Source of the DNA: Glandiceps talaboti
Taxonomy: Eukaryota; Hemichordata; Enteropneusta; Spengelidae
Length of the DNA stretch: 64,000 bases
Reading direction: 5' to 3'
NCBI RefSeq assembly: GCF_964340395.1
Contig: NC_135571.1
Coordinates: forward strand, 13,522,546 to 13,586,545
The stretch's first letter is position 1, and every line of letters begins with the position of its first letter. This document shows positions 24,410 to 35,593 of the stretch, piece after piece. Under the pieces are notes generated by a model that searched no databases, had not been told where the DNA came from, and saw only the letters and a list, made by a program, of their open reading frames with translations. Made by a program: the position numbers and the translations under genes.

Positions 24410-24482
24410 TTGGAGAATCTGGATACTTGCCTTGGATGCTTAGCAGGGAAAGGAATTAACACACAAGGACTTCTTGCAAGAG
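24410..24482 (+). CDS. NAV2: Neuron navigator exon A: CH domain, middle part
   Basis: Internal exon of 73 nt. It is preceded by a pyrimidine-rich tract ending in ttacag and followed by the donor GTACGT. Read from its first base it encodes 24 residues including NLDTCLGCLAGKGINTQG. This matches the NAV2/NAV3 calponin-homology domain segment (vertebrate form: ENVDVCLSFLAARGVNVQG). It enters in phase 0 and leaves one base (phase 1). In the family the CH domain lies at the N terminus of the long isoforms of these cytoskeleton-associated proteins, which act in axon guidance and cell migration. The preceding CH exon (the part with TDWANHYL in vertebrates) was looked for upstream and not found, so it probably lies left of the window. 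NAV1 lacks this domain, so the gene is NAV2/NAV3-like. Confidence 0.93.
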
Positions 24483-24995
24483 GTACGTTCAAATCATTTT
24501 CTGACATCTTCATCTAGGTGCCATAGTAACAGTTTACTGTTGTTTGAGGGCGCTGTATATGTCAATGTTTGTAAATTACCAAATAAGGAAATTGCCATCT
24601 ATACTTATGCTGACAGTTGTGAATGAGATGAGTTGTGAAACACAGAGTAGGTTAAAGTTATTGGTGTCATTAAAATGTATATCATATTATTTCATATTTC
24701 ATTTTACCAGTGTTTTTATGAAAGATGGTAGACAGGTCAAATCTGTGGGTATACTATATAACTAGGTTTCCCACTAAATTGTGGTTCAAGGTACATATGC
24801 AAATGTATGTAAATGTATGTAAATATATGTAAATATATGCACATTTTACCTGATTTCTCTTCATAGTAACCAGCCCCCATACCTTTAATCCCTTGTGCAA
24901 TTATTGCATCACCATATTTAACTAACAAAAGAAGTTCCCCCAATGACGTCTACTAGGTGTATACCGATGTGAAGTAATTTTTCTTTATCTTTCAG
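24483..24995 (+). other. Intron between CH-domain exons
   Basis: 513 nt, GTACGT to TTTCAG. Holds an octanucleotide repeat (ATGTAAAT type) at about 24797-24841 and one GAGGGCGCT site at 24546-24554. Confidence 0.9.
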
Positions 24996-25088
24996 ATATC
25001 AGGGATGGGAATTTAAAGGCAATTTTAGGATTATTTTTTGCCTTGTCAAGGTATAAACAACAACAAAAATCACTCAACCAAAATTCTA
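24996..25088 (+). CDS. NAV2: Neuron navigator exon B: CH domain, C-terminal end
   Basis: Internal exon of 93 nt, acceptor tctttcag, donor GTAAGT. Joined in phase 1 to the exon ending at 24482, it encodes DIRDGNLKAILGLFFALSRY followed by KQQQKSLNQNS. This is almost identical to the most conserved stretch of the NAV2/NAV3 CH domain (EIRNGNLKAILGLFFSLSRYKQQ in vertebrates). The Gln run after KQ marks the end of the domain. It leaves one base, so it is again phase 1. The flanking introns are short, about 513 and 514 nt, unlike the multi-kilobase introns elsewhere in the gene. Together with the previous exon this is the firmest evidence for gene identity. Confidence 0.95.
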
Positions 25089-25602
25089 GTAAGTATCATC
25101 TGATTGGTCAATACTTTATGTGTTTGTTGTGTTTGTTGTTTCTTTCCTCCAACAGTGAAGGTATTATTATATGTGAATGTTGAGATTGTCAAATGACAAA
25201 GCACTATTTCCATGCTTTCCTGAGATTTGAAAGAAGAGTTGAACAAAAAATAGAAAAGGAATACTGTAAACCGCTTTTTTCGAATGAACTATTCATGTTT
25301 GTTGTGCTTATAAACGGCCTAGCTTTCATTCTTTGGAGAACAATACAAATGGAAGATACGAAGAACCATAATACTGTTCATTTCTGAACAATTCACACAG
25401 TGTGTGACGTATGTGGATAGCTCTCTTGGTGTAGATGAACTTCAAACAAGTAGAAACAGAAAGTCACAGGAATAATGTTGCTGTTCACATCAGAACCTTT
25501 TACATATGTTGTATGTGGTAGTAGCTAGCTTTCTTGTTTGTCGTTGTGCGCTCTGTCCTGTGAATGTCCGTGAACCGTTGAAATCAATTTCTTATCTTAC
25601 AG
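25089..25602 (+). other. Intron after CH domain
   Basis: 514 nt, GTAAGT to TTACAG. A 64-codon open frame inside it (25193-25387) is not supported as an exon. Confidence 0.88.
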
Positions 25603-25839
25603 ATCACCGCTCAACTACGTCATCAGCAATAATGCGTGGAGGCACTGAGCTAGTGCCCTCCAAGCTCCCTGCGCCAACAAAATCAACGCGTGGGCTCTTA
25701 AACAATAGCACTCATAATGGTCATGTAAACCACGGCTCGAACATAGCTAGGCTGAACCATAATAACAAGACGTTTGATAAGAATCGAACACAGACAACGG
25801 GCGGGCAATCACAGACCATGTCACCACGTAATAGCCAAG
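25603..25839 (+). CDS. NAV2: Neuron navigator exon C: linker after CH domain
   Basis: Internal exon of 237 nt, acceptor cttatcttacag, donor GTATAC. In phase with the CH exon before it, it encodes about 79 residues of Ser/Thr/Asn-rich, probably disordered sequence. Recognisable points are SKLPAPTKSTRG, which corresponds to the RLPGPT/RLPGPS motif that follows the CH domain in vertebrate NAV2/NAV3, and ARLNHNNKTFDKNR, which resembles the vertebrate SNLNRRSQSFNSIDKNK stretch. It ends AGC CAA G and is completed by GT from the next exon. The same frame stays open on both sides of the exon (from an upstream ATG at 25506), but the splice sites and family match support these ends. The GTATAC donor is weaker than the others. 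Confidence 0.88.
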
Positions 25840-26451
25840 GTATACCCGTATTCGTTGGTTAGCTTGCATGGCCTCGGTAGAGCATAGCAGGGCAGAGCAT
25901 GGCTTTCCATTTGATTCAACTCATACTGTGTTTCCATGGTAACACGTCTGCCATGTCGGCATGGCAACAGTTCTGTTTGTTTCATTTAACACACTACTTT
26001 GCATGCTGTAGTAGATAAAACAGTTTCTAGATTTGGTTCTCTATAATTAGTATTTTGGAACTGCATGCCTCAAAATTTGTTTCAAACTCCTTCCGTTTCT
26101 CAAAAGGGGATAATGTTGGTGTTCAGTAACTATGGAGATAAGTCAAGCCTGCAAGCTAGCTAGTTATAGTTAGTTAACTTGGCTGGTATACTGGGTGTCT
26201 ATTCTACTAACCCTTTCATTGCCAAAATTTGTCACAACTTAACACCAAACTTAAAATTTAAAAAAAATTCAAATAGTTTAATTGTTCAAATTTTGTGTCT
26301 TATAAGTTACAAGTCTAAATTTTAAGATACTCAAGTTTTTAGATTTTTTTTCAATAAAAAGTGAACTATTAATCTGAAAAATACATAAATATTCTTAAGA
26401 ACTACAACTAATATTTAGTTCAAAGCTAACTTTAAAAAATGTACTTAAATA

Positions 26452-26675
26452 TATTTGCATAATTTACCATATATTTACATAAATTGAATTGTATTTACAT
26501 GAATTAATATAGATTTGCATAATTTAACATATTTACATACATTGAATTGTATTCACATAAATTATACTTTGCATAATGTACCATATATTTACATAAATTG
26601 AATTGTATTTACATAAATTATATATTTGCATAATTTACCATATATTTACATGAATTGTATTTACATAAATTACAC
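26452..26675. repeat. AT-rich tandem repeat, 54-60 bp unit, 4 copies
   Basis: TTTGCATAATTTACCATATA starts at about 26454, 26514, 26568 and 26625, each followed by TTTACATAAATTGAATTGTA. Confidence 0.9.
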
Positions 26676-26920
26676 TTTTAAAATTTTTGCAAACTTGTAC
26701 AAAAGTAAACTTAAAATTAACAAAAAAATATAGACTGCAAAGTTAAAATTGGTGAAAAGTGGTTCATTTTTGGCAATGAAAGGTAGAATATAAGAGGTTT
26801 TTTTTATATGGTTGACAACTTAGTATTTAAATGGTGTAAAATATGTGCATGGATACTAACCAAAGCAAACACAGTGAAACCATAAACGTACCAGTCTGGG
26901 TCCTGGAAGTGAAATGTTGT

Positions 26921-27031
26921 GACAGGGTTAAACCTGCATTCAAATTTGACAATAACCCCTGCAAAGTTAGGGGGCCTTTTATACCCAACACTCCGCTTTA
27001 ATATAGAAATATTAGGCGGTTTAACCCTGTC
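26921..27031. repeat. Small foldback element
   Basis: GACAGGGTTAAACCTGC at 26921 is inverted as GCGGTTTAACCCTGTC, ending at 27031. Total 111 bp; MITE-like. Confidence 0.75.
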
Positions 27032-27258
27032 AAATAGCACCCCTATCAAAGAACAAAGAACACAAAAAATTACAACAAAGTTTAGAGTTCACAATGTTTT
27101 GATTTCAATAACTATCACAATTTTGTCACCCTAAATATGAAACAAAGTCTAAGTTTCTTGAAAGATTTCTGAAAATACCACTTACTAATATTGAAATACT
27201 AGTTGTAAATCTTTCATTTTGTAGTTTCACTGTGTTTGTTATTTGTTTCCTATTATAG

Positions 27259-27318
27259 AACAGCACAGAGTTAAAGATGAATCTCTGCACAGCTTACATC
27301 ATAGAATTAATGAAACAA
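27259..27318 (+). CDS. Candidate cassette or alternative last exon of NAV gene
   Basis: A strong acceptor (gtttcctattatag after a long pyrimidine tract) is followed by a frame that is in phase with the preceding donor (phase 1). It reads EQHRVKDESLHSLHHRINET. If the donor AA|GTGTAG at 27319 is used, the exon is exactly 60 nt with phase 1-1 and can be skipped without changing frame. The donor lies in the first bases of a MITE terminal repeat. If the donor is not used, the frame continues 48 codons to TAA at 27405-27407, and an AATAAA lies at 27686-27691, giving an alternative last exon that would yield a short CH-domain isoform. I recognise no homologue of the peptide. Phase match and acceptor quality are the only evidence. 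Confidence 0.38.
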
Positions 27319-27637
27319 GTGTAGAACAGTGGTCCATTGTGATTGTTTATACACATCAATGTATGCTAGGGAGTCTAACTCTATCCATCCTCCTTAAGTT
27401 GGACTAAATTAATGTGATACAGTCTTACCTTTTTGTTCATGCTAAGTAGTCCTATTTTATCTTAACATTAACTCCCTAACTTGATATAAAATGTTATACA
27501 CAGTTTGTCCCCTTCTTTACTTTTTTGGTATTTGTTAGGGGGTCTAACCCTATTCCTAACCCACCCTACTTCTAACATTGACTCTCTAGCTTGACTGTAA
27601 TATGTATAAGATGTACACTCAGTCCACTGTTCTACAC
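27319..27637. mobile_element. MITE with 14-bp terminal inverted repeats
   Basis: GTGTAGAACAGTGG (27319-27332) and its exact reverse complement CCACTGTTCTACAC (27624-27637) bound a 319-bp element without coding capacity. Its interior contains two related halves (CTAGGGAGTCTAACTCTATC and TTAGGGGGTCTAACCCTATT). A diverged relative with CTGTAGAACAGGGACTG and AACTCCCTAACTTG lies at about 59712-59832. No clear target-site duplication. Confidence 0.78.
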
Positions 27638-28591
27638 TACCCTGTCAATGACACACTTATTGTAATACTTATTTTGTTATTTGCCAATAAAGCAACTATT
27701 AGATGCTGATACTTCATACCATTATTAACAAATATACATCTTGATTTCCAGACTCACGGACTTACCACCATTGCATTGATATCAACTTAATTGTTACAAA
27801 GTCCTTTCCTGAAGGTGCAATTTCATGAGAATTATGTCTTTTATACTTTGGTGAATATTAACGTTATCGAGTAGTGGCGCGACTTCATTGTCAAAGAGAG
27901 CATTATAATTTGAATATTGTCGTTGAGGGCGCTCTACCAATTCATGCTATCCTGATTTGTTGCTGTCCACATCTTTGTCACTTACAAGCTTACTAGTGAC
28001 AGCGGTGTGTAGTACAGTGACAAATCCTTAGTTTCAGTCTATTATGTAAAAGTATAGACCTGAATACAGGCATTGGTGGCGCTTTATCCTGTATGTGTAA
28101 CATGCATGGTTAGAGCACCCTCAACAGCAATATTTTAGTCTAAAATCTGAATACAGTATGTCTATTGAAAGGTGAAATTTACCAAATGTTTTTAAAAAAA
28201 AGATGAAATTTTTCCTCACCACCCGTACTATCCCCCACCCCCATTATGTGGACTTGTCCACTATACTGAGAAGGAGGGGTGTAAACTTTACCTTTCCACC
28301 CCTAGCTACTATCTTTAATGTTAGATTATTCACTTCGGTGAGAATAAGGTAGAATAGAGACAGACACCATGTAATTGCAACTCTCATGAAAGGACTCTTT
28401 ATTGTATCGATGTATGATTTAGTCTTTTTCATTCACATTTTTATTGCATGTTGGTATCTTTTCTGTAGATGGAATAACCGATAGAATTTAATGAATTTTG
28501 TTATTTTGAACTAACAAGTATTTTATCAATATTTCTTTTAATAGACTTGATTGGTTGACCGTATTGACGTCTGTATTTTGTTGTTGTTTGT

Positions 28592-28667
28592 TTCTGTGTT
28601 GTCGTTGTCATCGTCGTCGTCGTCATCGTCGTTGTTGTCGTCGTCATTGTTGTTGTTGTTGTTGTTT
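28592..28667. repeat. (CGT/TTG)n trinucleotide tract
   Basis: Mixed GTC/GTT/GTCATC repeats changing to pure TTG toward the right end. Confidence 0.93.
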
Positions 28668-30198
28668 AGTGTTTTAGTAAATATGGCTGCACCTGTCATA
28701 AATGTTTAGATTTTGAAATTATACATTTTTAAAAAAAAATCAATTTGATGTCTGGATTAGTATTTTGCATGGTAATATTTTACAAATCATTTTTTGAAAA
28801 TCATTTTTTTTATCAATTTTTATTATCATTCCTGGTTTGACTATGTTAAGTCTTAAAATAATTTTCTTCAATAGGTAAATAAATGTTATCAAATCTAAAA
28901 TCTTTGTGAAATTGTGGATTAGATCAAGATACTTCAATGATATGAAATAATTTAGCCAAAAAAATGGATTTACTGCAAGTACAAAATAACTTGTGTTAAA
29001 TAGTTCACCAAAATAATTATTATCAAGAAATTTCAATGCAAATCTTGTCAGTGCCCAATCTCAATAAATACATTACTTTGTAAGTAAAGTTTGGAAAATT
29101 CAATGAAAGGTGAACCTGCCTGAAAAAAATGTGTATGATTTGTTTAACAAGTGGATTTTGGTCAAGAATTTTCTCTGTCAAAAACTTTACACCGTATATT
29201 TACAAGCTAGTGAGAAGAAAGTTTATAAGTTTAGAAAATTTATAAAATATAAAGAATTAAGTTTTAAAAGTTGAGTTTGTCATTTTTGAATATTGGTTCT
29301 GTCACTAGCAATGAGATAAAAAATTTAGTTAAAAAGCCACCACCACCACCACCAGTCCTGTCAATTACAGAAAATTCGCAATTTGACGAATTATTTTACT
29401 TTTCGATTAGTGTGGATATGATATATAAAGTTGAGATAATTCAGTAAAAAATTGATTCAAATGTGAAATAACTGACTTTAATGAGCCTGTCATGTTCAAA
29501 TACTAGAACTAACACTGTGATGATATAAATAATGATAAATTCTGTGTTTATAGTTCAGTTGATAGGAACCAGTTGTGAATTATATAATTTACCGAAGATT
29601 TACAAATGTAACAATTAATTCACAGACGTAGTAGTCAGATTAAAGTAAACAATGGGCAAGTGTTTTGAACTGTCAACCAATCATGCTGTAGATGCCTATT
29701 TATGATCAGACTAGGGAATTATAAGACCCCCTATCATTAACAAGATTGTGAGGTAACCATTACTTGATAGGAGTGTATAAAATAATCCTAAGATGTAAGG
29801 TTTTTAACGTTTTTAAGTAATAACTCTTTATCAAAAACGGGAGTTAAGGTCAGACAGCTAAAGAGCTAAAATATACTCACCTGATAAAAATATGTTAGAG
29901 AAAAAAATTAAACATCTGTTACTTGACAGCTCAACACTTTACTGAAAGGTTGTTGTCATGGATACTAATAAGATAAACAAATAAAGTATAGAAAGCAATT
30001 TTGGAGATACTTAGAACGAGATAAATGGCTTTTTTTTTTTAAACTTATGTAAAAAAAAGTGATTAAAATGTAGATCTCAGTGAGTGATGACAGATGTAGG
30101 CAGTCATTTAGAAGAAATTTAATGAAAATTTGGAACAGGAAATTTTTGCATTTATGAACTTTTAACCGACTGAAATATATGCTGTCTATTTAATACAG

Positions 30199-32401
30199 GT
30201 ACCATGCAATCTTCCCATCATTCCTCTGGTATTGGGCACCAACCATTACCAAATGGGGGAGTTTCAAACATTCCACATCCAAGTGCCAAAACTGCCAAGA
30301 CAACCACTGCCAGTAAGGGGAAAGGAACAACAGATAAACAAACTGTCAGTGCATCGCAAAAAGGAACACCAAATGGAAAGAATTCAATGCTAGGAAGGTT
30401 GTTTGGTGGCTCTAATAGTAAAGACAGAGCCAGTAGTAAGGAGAGAACTAGTACCACGCGGGCAGTATCGAAAGAACGGCCTGTAATGCACCAAAGGACT
30501 ACTGCAAGAGATCAGCGTCCCATACGTGGTGGGACGCGATCCTCCGAGAGTAGCACAAGTTTAGGTACAGTATCAAGTAGCACATCTGGACGCAGTACCT
30601 CAACTACTTGCAGCTCACGGTCAGCGTTTAGTTCAACAACAGAAGCGTCAACAACATCTACAGCGACATCAAATAGTTCGGGAAGTCCGAGAACAGGATT
30701 GAAAGCGATGCAGAGAACTTTGGGGAAAGCATTAAACAGTGCAAGGAAAGGTTCACCAAAGAGTCAACGGAAGGAAATCGGGAGAATGGATACATCAAAG
30801 AGTCCAGCCAGGACAGGTCGTAGTGTCAGTGCCGGAAAGACTGATGATAGTCGACACAAATCTGAGGCAGAGAGTAACGAGATCAATCGAAATCGAGAGC
30901 GTGAAGAAGCTAGACGTGCCAGTTCAGCTGATAATAGTCCAGCAACTGGTAAAAGATCAGCATCTAAAATTGGTGGCTTCACTCCGAAAGGTGGAAAGAC
31001 TACGACTGCTGTGAAAGGGAAGATGCAAAACTCAAGTGGAATACCTCAGCCAACAAAAGGTCAGAGTTCACTAGGAAATAGAAATGACGTGGTTCGACCT
31101 GCTACAAAAACAAGTGGAAAAGAATATGATAAAAATGGCAAAGAAACTGGTAAAGGGCCGACACGGGGCGGTTTATACGGCACATATCCAGGACCAGCCA
31201 GGCAACGAAGTATATCTCCCAAACCTGCAAAAACTAACACTTCGAACTCTCAGGATAGAAAACAAACTCCTCGTAATCAAGAGAATAGTCATGGCCATGT
31301 ACAAAAAAGTCCACATGTGACAAGTTCACATAATACTCACACAACAAGTTCATATAATTCCCATGCAACAAGTTCACATAGTACGTATGCAACAAGTTCA
31401 CATAATACCCATGCGACAAGTTCTCATGGCTCCCATGTGACATATTCACAGCCACAATCAACACCAAGTATGGCATATGCTCATATGAATGGACCGACTA
31501 GTCACATTGCACATGTCAAAAATAGTAGTGATTTGAGTTTGAGTAATCATTCATTCAGTACCGACTCAACCGCGAGCACGCCAGGTACAATGTCATCGGG
31601 AAATAGTTATTCGTCCGATTCAAGCGTAATTCACCGTCCAGGACAAGAGGAAGTTATGACGACTTACGACAAAGACAACAAAGCTGTGACAACGTTCGGA
31701 ACCCCTGAACAGCAACGAGCTGCTCGCAGTATATCTGAACTTAGACAGAATCTTGACGCAACGTTGCAAAATCTACGTTCTGTTAGTCCGAGTCCGAGTA
31801 TCCGCAGCACTGTAGAGACCACTTTTGATAGTGACAACGTTGTGACGCAACAAATGCACCTTCATCCAAATACCATGGCACCCAAGGAAACCACCCTTGG
31901 AACGGGAGACAGTGTTTTAAATTCTGGTCTCAGGCCCCCCATTTCATATCTCAGAAATTTTGTACCCCCATCTACACTAACTACTACTATGCAAACGCCA
32001 TCAATGCGATCTTATGGTGAAGGAGGCCCTCTATCCTCAAGTTACGGAACAAGACCGCCACTTAATCGGTTTATACCATCTACCTCATCTACGCGATTAT
32101 ATAGCACGAACTCACTACGTCGTTCTATTTCAAATCGAACTCACCTGACTGAAATGAATACCGATCCTTCACAAATTATGGATGATGTGTCTGACCCCAT
32201 TAACGAAGACATCGCGACTGGGTACGTAAGTGACGGTGACATCCTTACGAAGAACGCACAGTTGGAAGAAATTACGAGTGGATATATGAGTGAAGGTGGT
32301 GGATTGCTGTACAATAAACGTTTTGCGACAAGATTCCGTGACGGCATGGCTGCAGTTCGGGAGTGTATGTCCAAGACGTTGACCTTGCCAGACACAGACA
32401 G
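30199..32401 (+). CDS. NAV2: Neuron navigator large exon D: SxIP motifs and GYxSDG region
   Basis: Large internal exon of 2203 nt, acceptor tttaatacag, donor GTAAGA. It gives 733 codons from an internal ATG at 30204; that ATG need not be a start, because the frame continues from the upstream exon. Residues counted from it: SxIP motif SNIP at 21-24; NSMLGRLF at 60-67, matching the family KSMLEK segment; basic Ser-rich region 165-260; second SxIP motif SGIP at 278-281 in the conserved context SSGIPQP; His/Thr/Ser octapeptide repeats about 372-420; ELRQNLDATLQNLRS at 512-526 followed by TVETTFDS; RFIP; GYVSDGDIL at 673-681; SGYMSEGG at 692-699; DGMAAVRE at 713-720. Order and motifs match vertebrate NAV2/NAV3. 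In the family SxIP motifs bind EB proteins at microtubule plus ends. In vertebrates this region spans several exons; here it is one. It leaves two bases (AG), so the next exon should begin in phase 2. Confidence 0.96.
31320..31463 (+). repeat. Coding minisatellite, 24 bp unit, 6 copies, in the large NAV exon
   Basis: ACAAGTTCACATAATACTCA-type units at 31320, 31344, 31368, 31392, 31416 and 31440 (the last degenerate). They encode the octapeptide TSSHNTHA with variations. The unit is a multiple of 3, so changes in copy number keep the frame. Confidence 0.92.
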
Positions 32402-32662
32402 GTAAGATAGTTGACATATTTGTGTGTGTTGTTGTATCAACAGGATAAATGATGGCATGTGGGAATAAAGTAAAGACAAGTTGGTTTGTTTGTGTGTTGG
32501 TGCTCAAAGACAATTTTAGAATTGTTGGGTTGTCTGTATATTGGTTGTATGGTGTGTTGATTTCAATGTAGGTTACAGTTGAGTAGCGAATTTGAGAAAT
32601 TTTGAATCTTTTCTGGATATTTGTGAGAAGGATGTGTTTATGATGTACAAATAGACCTTATT

Positions 32663-32676
32663 GGGGGGGGGGGGGG
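32663..32676 (+). repeat. Poly(G) run of 14
   Basis: G14 on the + strand, about 260 nt after the donor of the large exon. Confidence 0.95.
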
Positions 32677-33174
32677 CTGATTATTTAGCAAAGGGGCGAA
32701 TGAAATAGGCAAACAAATAAAATTGCTGAAACCTGAACTTGAAGACACAGATGGATAAATTCAGCTCTTCTACGAACAGTTGGAAAGCGTTGTCAAATAA
32801 TATGATTTAGCGCCCTCAACGTTCAACCACATGGATTCTTTTGTTTTCACCTTAGCATTTGAATAGCTGAACTTCAGCAAGGGTTGTAAGGTTTTGGACA
32901 TGTCGCAACAAATCAATCAAACTGGTTTTTACACTTTAAGTGAAGTCTACTTATCTTAAACTTAATTAAGCATGAAATTCAGCCATCCATGAACTATTAC
33001 GGTTAATTACCGTTAATTAGTTTTAATTAGAGTTACTGATAACACTTCTGATTTACACATAGCCGAGTAGTATGCATAGTAATGTTGAGTCAGATAACTA
33101 CGAAATTTTACTCAGAATTAATAGTGACAAAGCCCCCTTAGGTCACTCATATTTTCCTTGCCAGAACGAAGCGA

Positions 33175-33385
33175 ATAATATAATTATACCAGCGCCAGTA
33201 ATATCAAGGAAAAGTTGGGGACAGTAATGACAATTTTGAATGTTTTGACTCATTTTTCAAACAGCAGAACCAGTGATATAGACTTGTATTGTCTTGACAT
33301 AGAATAACCTGGGTATAAATTCCATATTTTATGTTCAATGTGGCTTGTGCATGGTATAATCATCTATACCGTTTTACTGTACAGA
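33175..33385 (+). repeat. Dispersed repeat family, copy 2
   Basis: Same orientation and content as 19669-19872 (GCCAGTAATATCAA, CAGCAGAACCAGTGAT, GGTATAA). The adjacent 33127-33164 block is inverted relative to the block next to copy 1. Confidence 0.82.
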
Positions 33386-34009
33386 ATAGTGTGTGATTAT
33401 CACAATGTCATTATATCCTGCAGCACAACCAGAAATACTAACGATTATTTGAAAAAACGCTGCAATAAACATTGATGCCAAGTAAACCATTACTGTGTAC
33501 GTACGTCAATAAACCTTTTTATTTAACCTTTTTTTTTAATTTAACCTTTTTACATAATGTATTTCTATTTTTGTTTAATTTTGATCATTTGTATAAAATT
33601 TCCATCAGAAGGAAACAAGCAATCAAACAAAATTTGCTGAGTTTGTATGAATTCTTGTCAGAATTATAAATGGTCCTAATTTGAGGCCATGAATCTATAA
33701 CCCTGTTAGTTTTTATATTATGGTACTCTCGAAGTTATGTATTGTAAATTATTGATGGAGATATGACATACAAATGGAGTTGTGCAAATCAAACAAAACT
33801 ATTTCAAATCACTTGTTATAAATTGTAGTTGAAATTCTTCATACATCCAATTAATTTAAAATGACGCCTGAAGAATTAGTCAACAGTATATTATCATACA
33901 CAATTCAAAATTACAAGCTGTGCCATTTTTCCGTGGTTATGATCAATCAAAATATTGTAGCTACACTATCGGTGTTTTTATCAGAGATTTGGAAAGCAGG
34001 ATAATTATG

Positions 34010-34420
34010 AAAATAAGTAGTGACTGAAATGCCTTCTTGTACATGAACACAATGTAGCAGTCTGGTAATTAGTAAAAATTAGTAGTGACTAAAATACCTT
34101 CTTGTACATGAACACAATATACCAGTCTGGTAATTAGTAAAAATAAGTAGTGACTAAAATACCTTCTTGTACATGAACACAATGTACTAGTCTGGTAATA
34201 AGTAAAAATAAGTAGTGACTAAAATACCTTCTTGTACATGAACACAATGTACCAGTCTGGTAATTAGTAAAAATAAGTAGTGACTACAATGCCTTCTTGT
34301 ACATGAACACAATGTACCAGTCTGGTAATTAGTAAAAATAAGTAGTGACTAAAATGCCTTCTTGTACATGAACACAATGTACCAGTCTGGTCATTAGTAA
34401 AAATAAGTAGTGACTAAAAT
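34010..34420. repeat. Minisatellite, 65 bp unit, 6 copies
   Basis: AGTAGTGACTAAAATGCCTT plus CTTGTACATGAACACAATGT units begin at 34016, 34081, 34147, 34211, 34276, 34341 and partially 34406. Confidence 0.95.
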
Positions 34421-34827
34421 GTTGATACCCACACAGTTCACCCCTATATGTGTATAGTAAATGGACTAATCCACCATAGAAAAGTACAGGAGTAAATAGT
34501 GGTGTGAAGAAAAACAGGGGTGCAAAGCTGAAACCAAATATTACCCCCACACAGGAATGTGACCTCTGCTGAAATGAGGTAGTGATTAGAAAGTGACCAT
34601 TGACAGTGTTAAGAATGATTGACAAGTTGTTATCTCCTACAGTACACAGTTTAGATGAAATGAGACCTCTAATATCATATTCCAACTGTTGTATATTTGA
34701 TGTCCCTACTGCTACAAACATCTGTAGAGCGAGTTACAATGAAAAGCCATAAATATTCAGAAATTGATGTGAACCAGGGCTGAAGTTGGATTAACCAGCT
34801 GTGTTCGCGAGTTGTTTCTCTCTAATT

Positions 34828-35305
34828 ATGTAGTGGTGATATGTCCTGTCTTCTGTTTTTATACACAATGGTATGATATGAAATGATAGCGATACATTTG
34901 ATTGCATGTAATATTTACTATAAGAATTTTTATAGCGTTTTGTTTCCATTGATAATATTCAGTCATGTAGTCTGTAAATTATAATTACATTGTGGTGATT
35001 ATTTCTGTCTTCTGTGGTTCATATGATACAATACGATCTGATACAATATTTACGATAAGATTTTTATAATGCCGTGTTTCCATTGATAATGCTCAATTAT
35101 GTATTCTGTAATTACATTGTGGTGATTGTTTTTGTCATCTATGGTTTATACCATATGATATGATCTCATTCAATATTTACGATAAGATTTTTACAGTGTC
35201 GTGTTTCCACTATTGTAGTCTGTTATTACTGTATGATGATTATTCCTGTCTTCTGCGTTTAATATGATTATACGGTACGATATGATACGATATGATATTT
35301 TACCA
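34828..35305. repeat. Degenerate tandem repeat, 113-157 bp unit, 4 copies
   Basis: Units share GTGGTGATTATTTCTGTCTT, ATGATACGATATGATA-like stretches and TTTACGATAAGATTTTTA. They start at about 34831, 34991, 35118 and 35231. Confidence 0.85.
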
Positions 35306-35324
35306 AATTGGTCTGATCCGATAA

Positions 35325-35593
35325 CCAGGGCTCGAAATTAACAGTAGTCCCGTATCCACGGACTACCAATTCTTGTCATGGGACTACCATAGTTTGCAAC
35401 TAGTAGCCCACTCAGGCTACCACTGATTATGTGATGAGGATGGAAGATTTATGGACATGAAAGTATTTGAATAATACACATATTTCCGATTGAGGAATAT
35501 AATACTATTGGTCACAATCCTTGGGCTACCAATTTCTAAAACTGGTAGACTACTTGGGACTACCAAAGAAAAAAGTTAATTTCAGGCCCCCAG
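35325..35593. mobile_element. MITE with CTCGAAATTAAC terminal repeats
   Basis: Left end CCAGGGCTCGAAATTAAC; right end GTTAATTTCAGGCCCCCAG in inverted orientation. About 269 bp, non-coding, with internal inverted TAGTCCC/GGACTACCA motifs. Ends of this type (AGGGCTCGAAATTAAC) are, to my knowledge, widespread in marine animal genomes. Confidence 0.82.

Larger units (their letters stand above)
25840..30198 (+). other. Intron before the large exon
   Basis: About 4.36 kb, GTATAC to ATACAG. Holds a 57-60 bp AT-rich tandem repeat, two foldback elements, a candidate cassette exon at 27259-27318, a CGT/TTG trinucleotide tract, and otherwise AT-rich DNA. Confidence 0.85.

Noticed and set aside
30218-30457. 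Minus-strand and alternative-frame ORFs overlapping the large exon
   Set aside because: Shadows of the NAV coding frame; the + frame has family motifs throughout.
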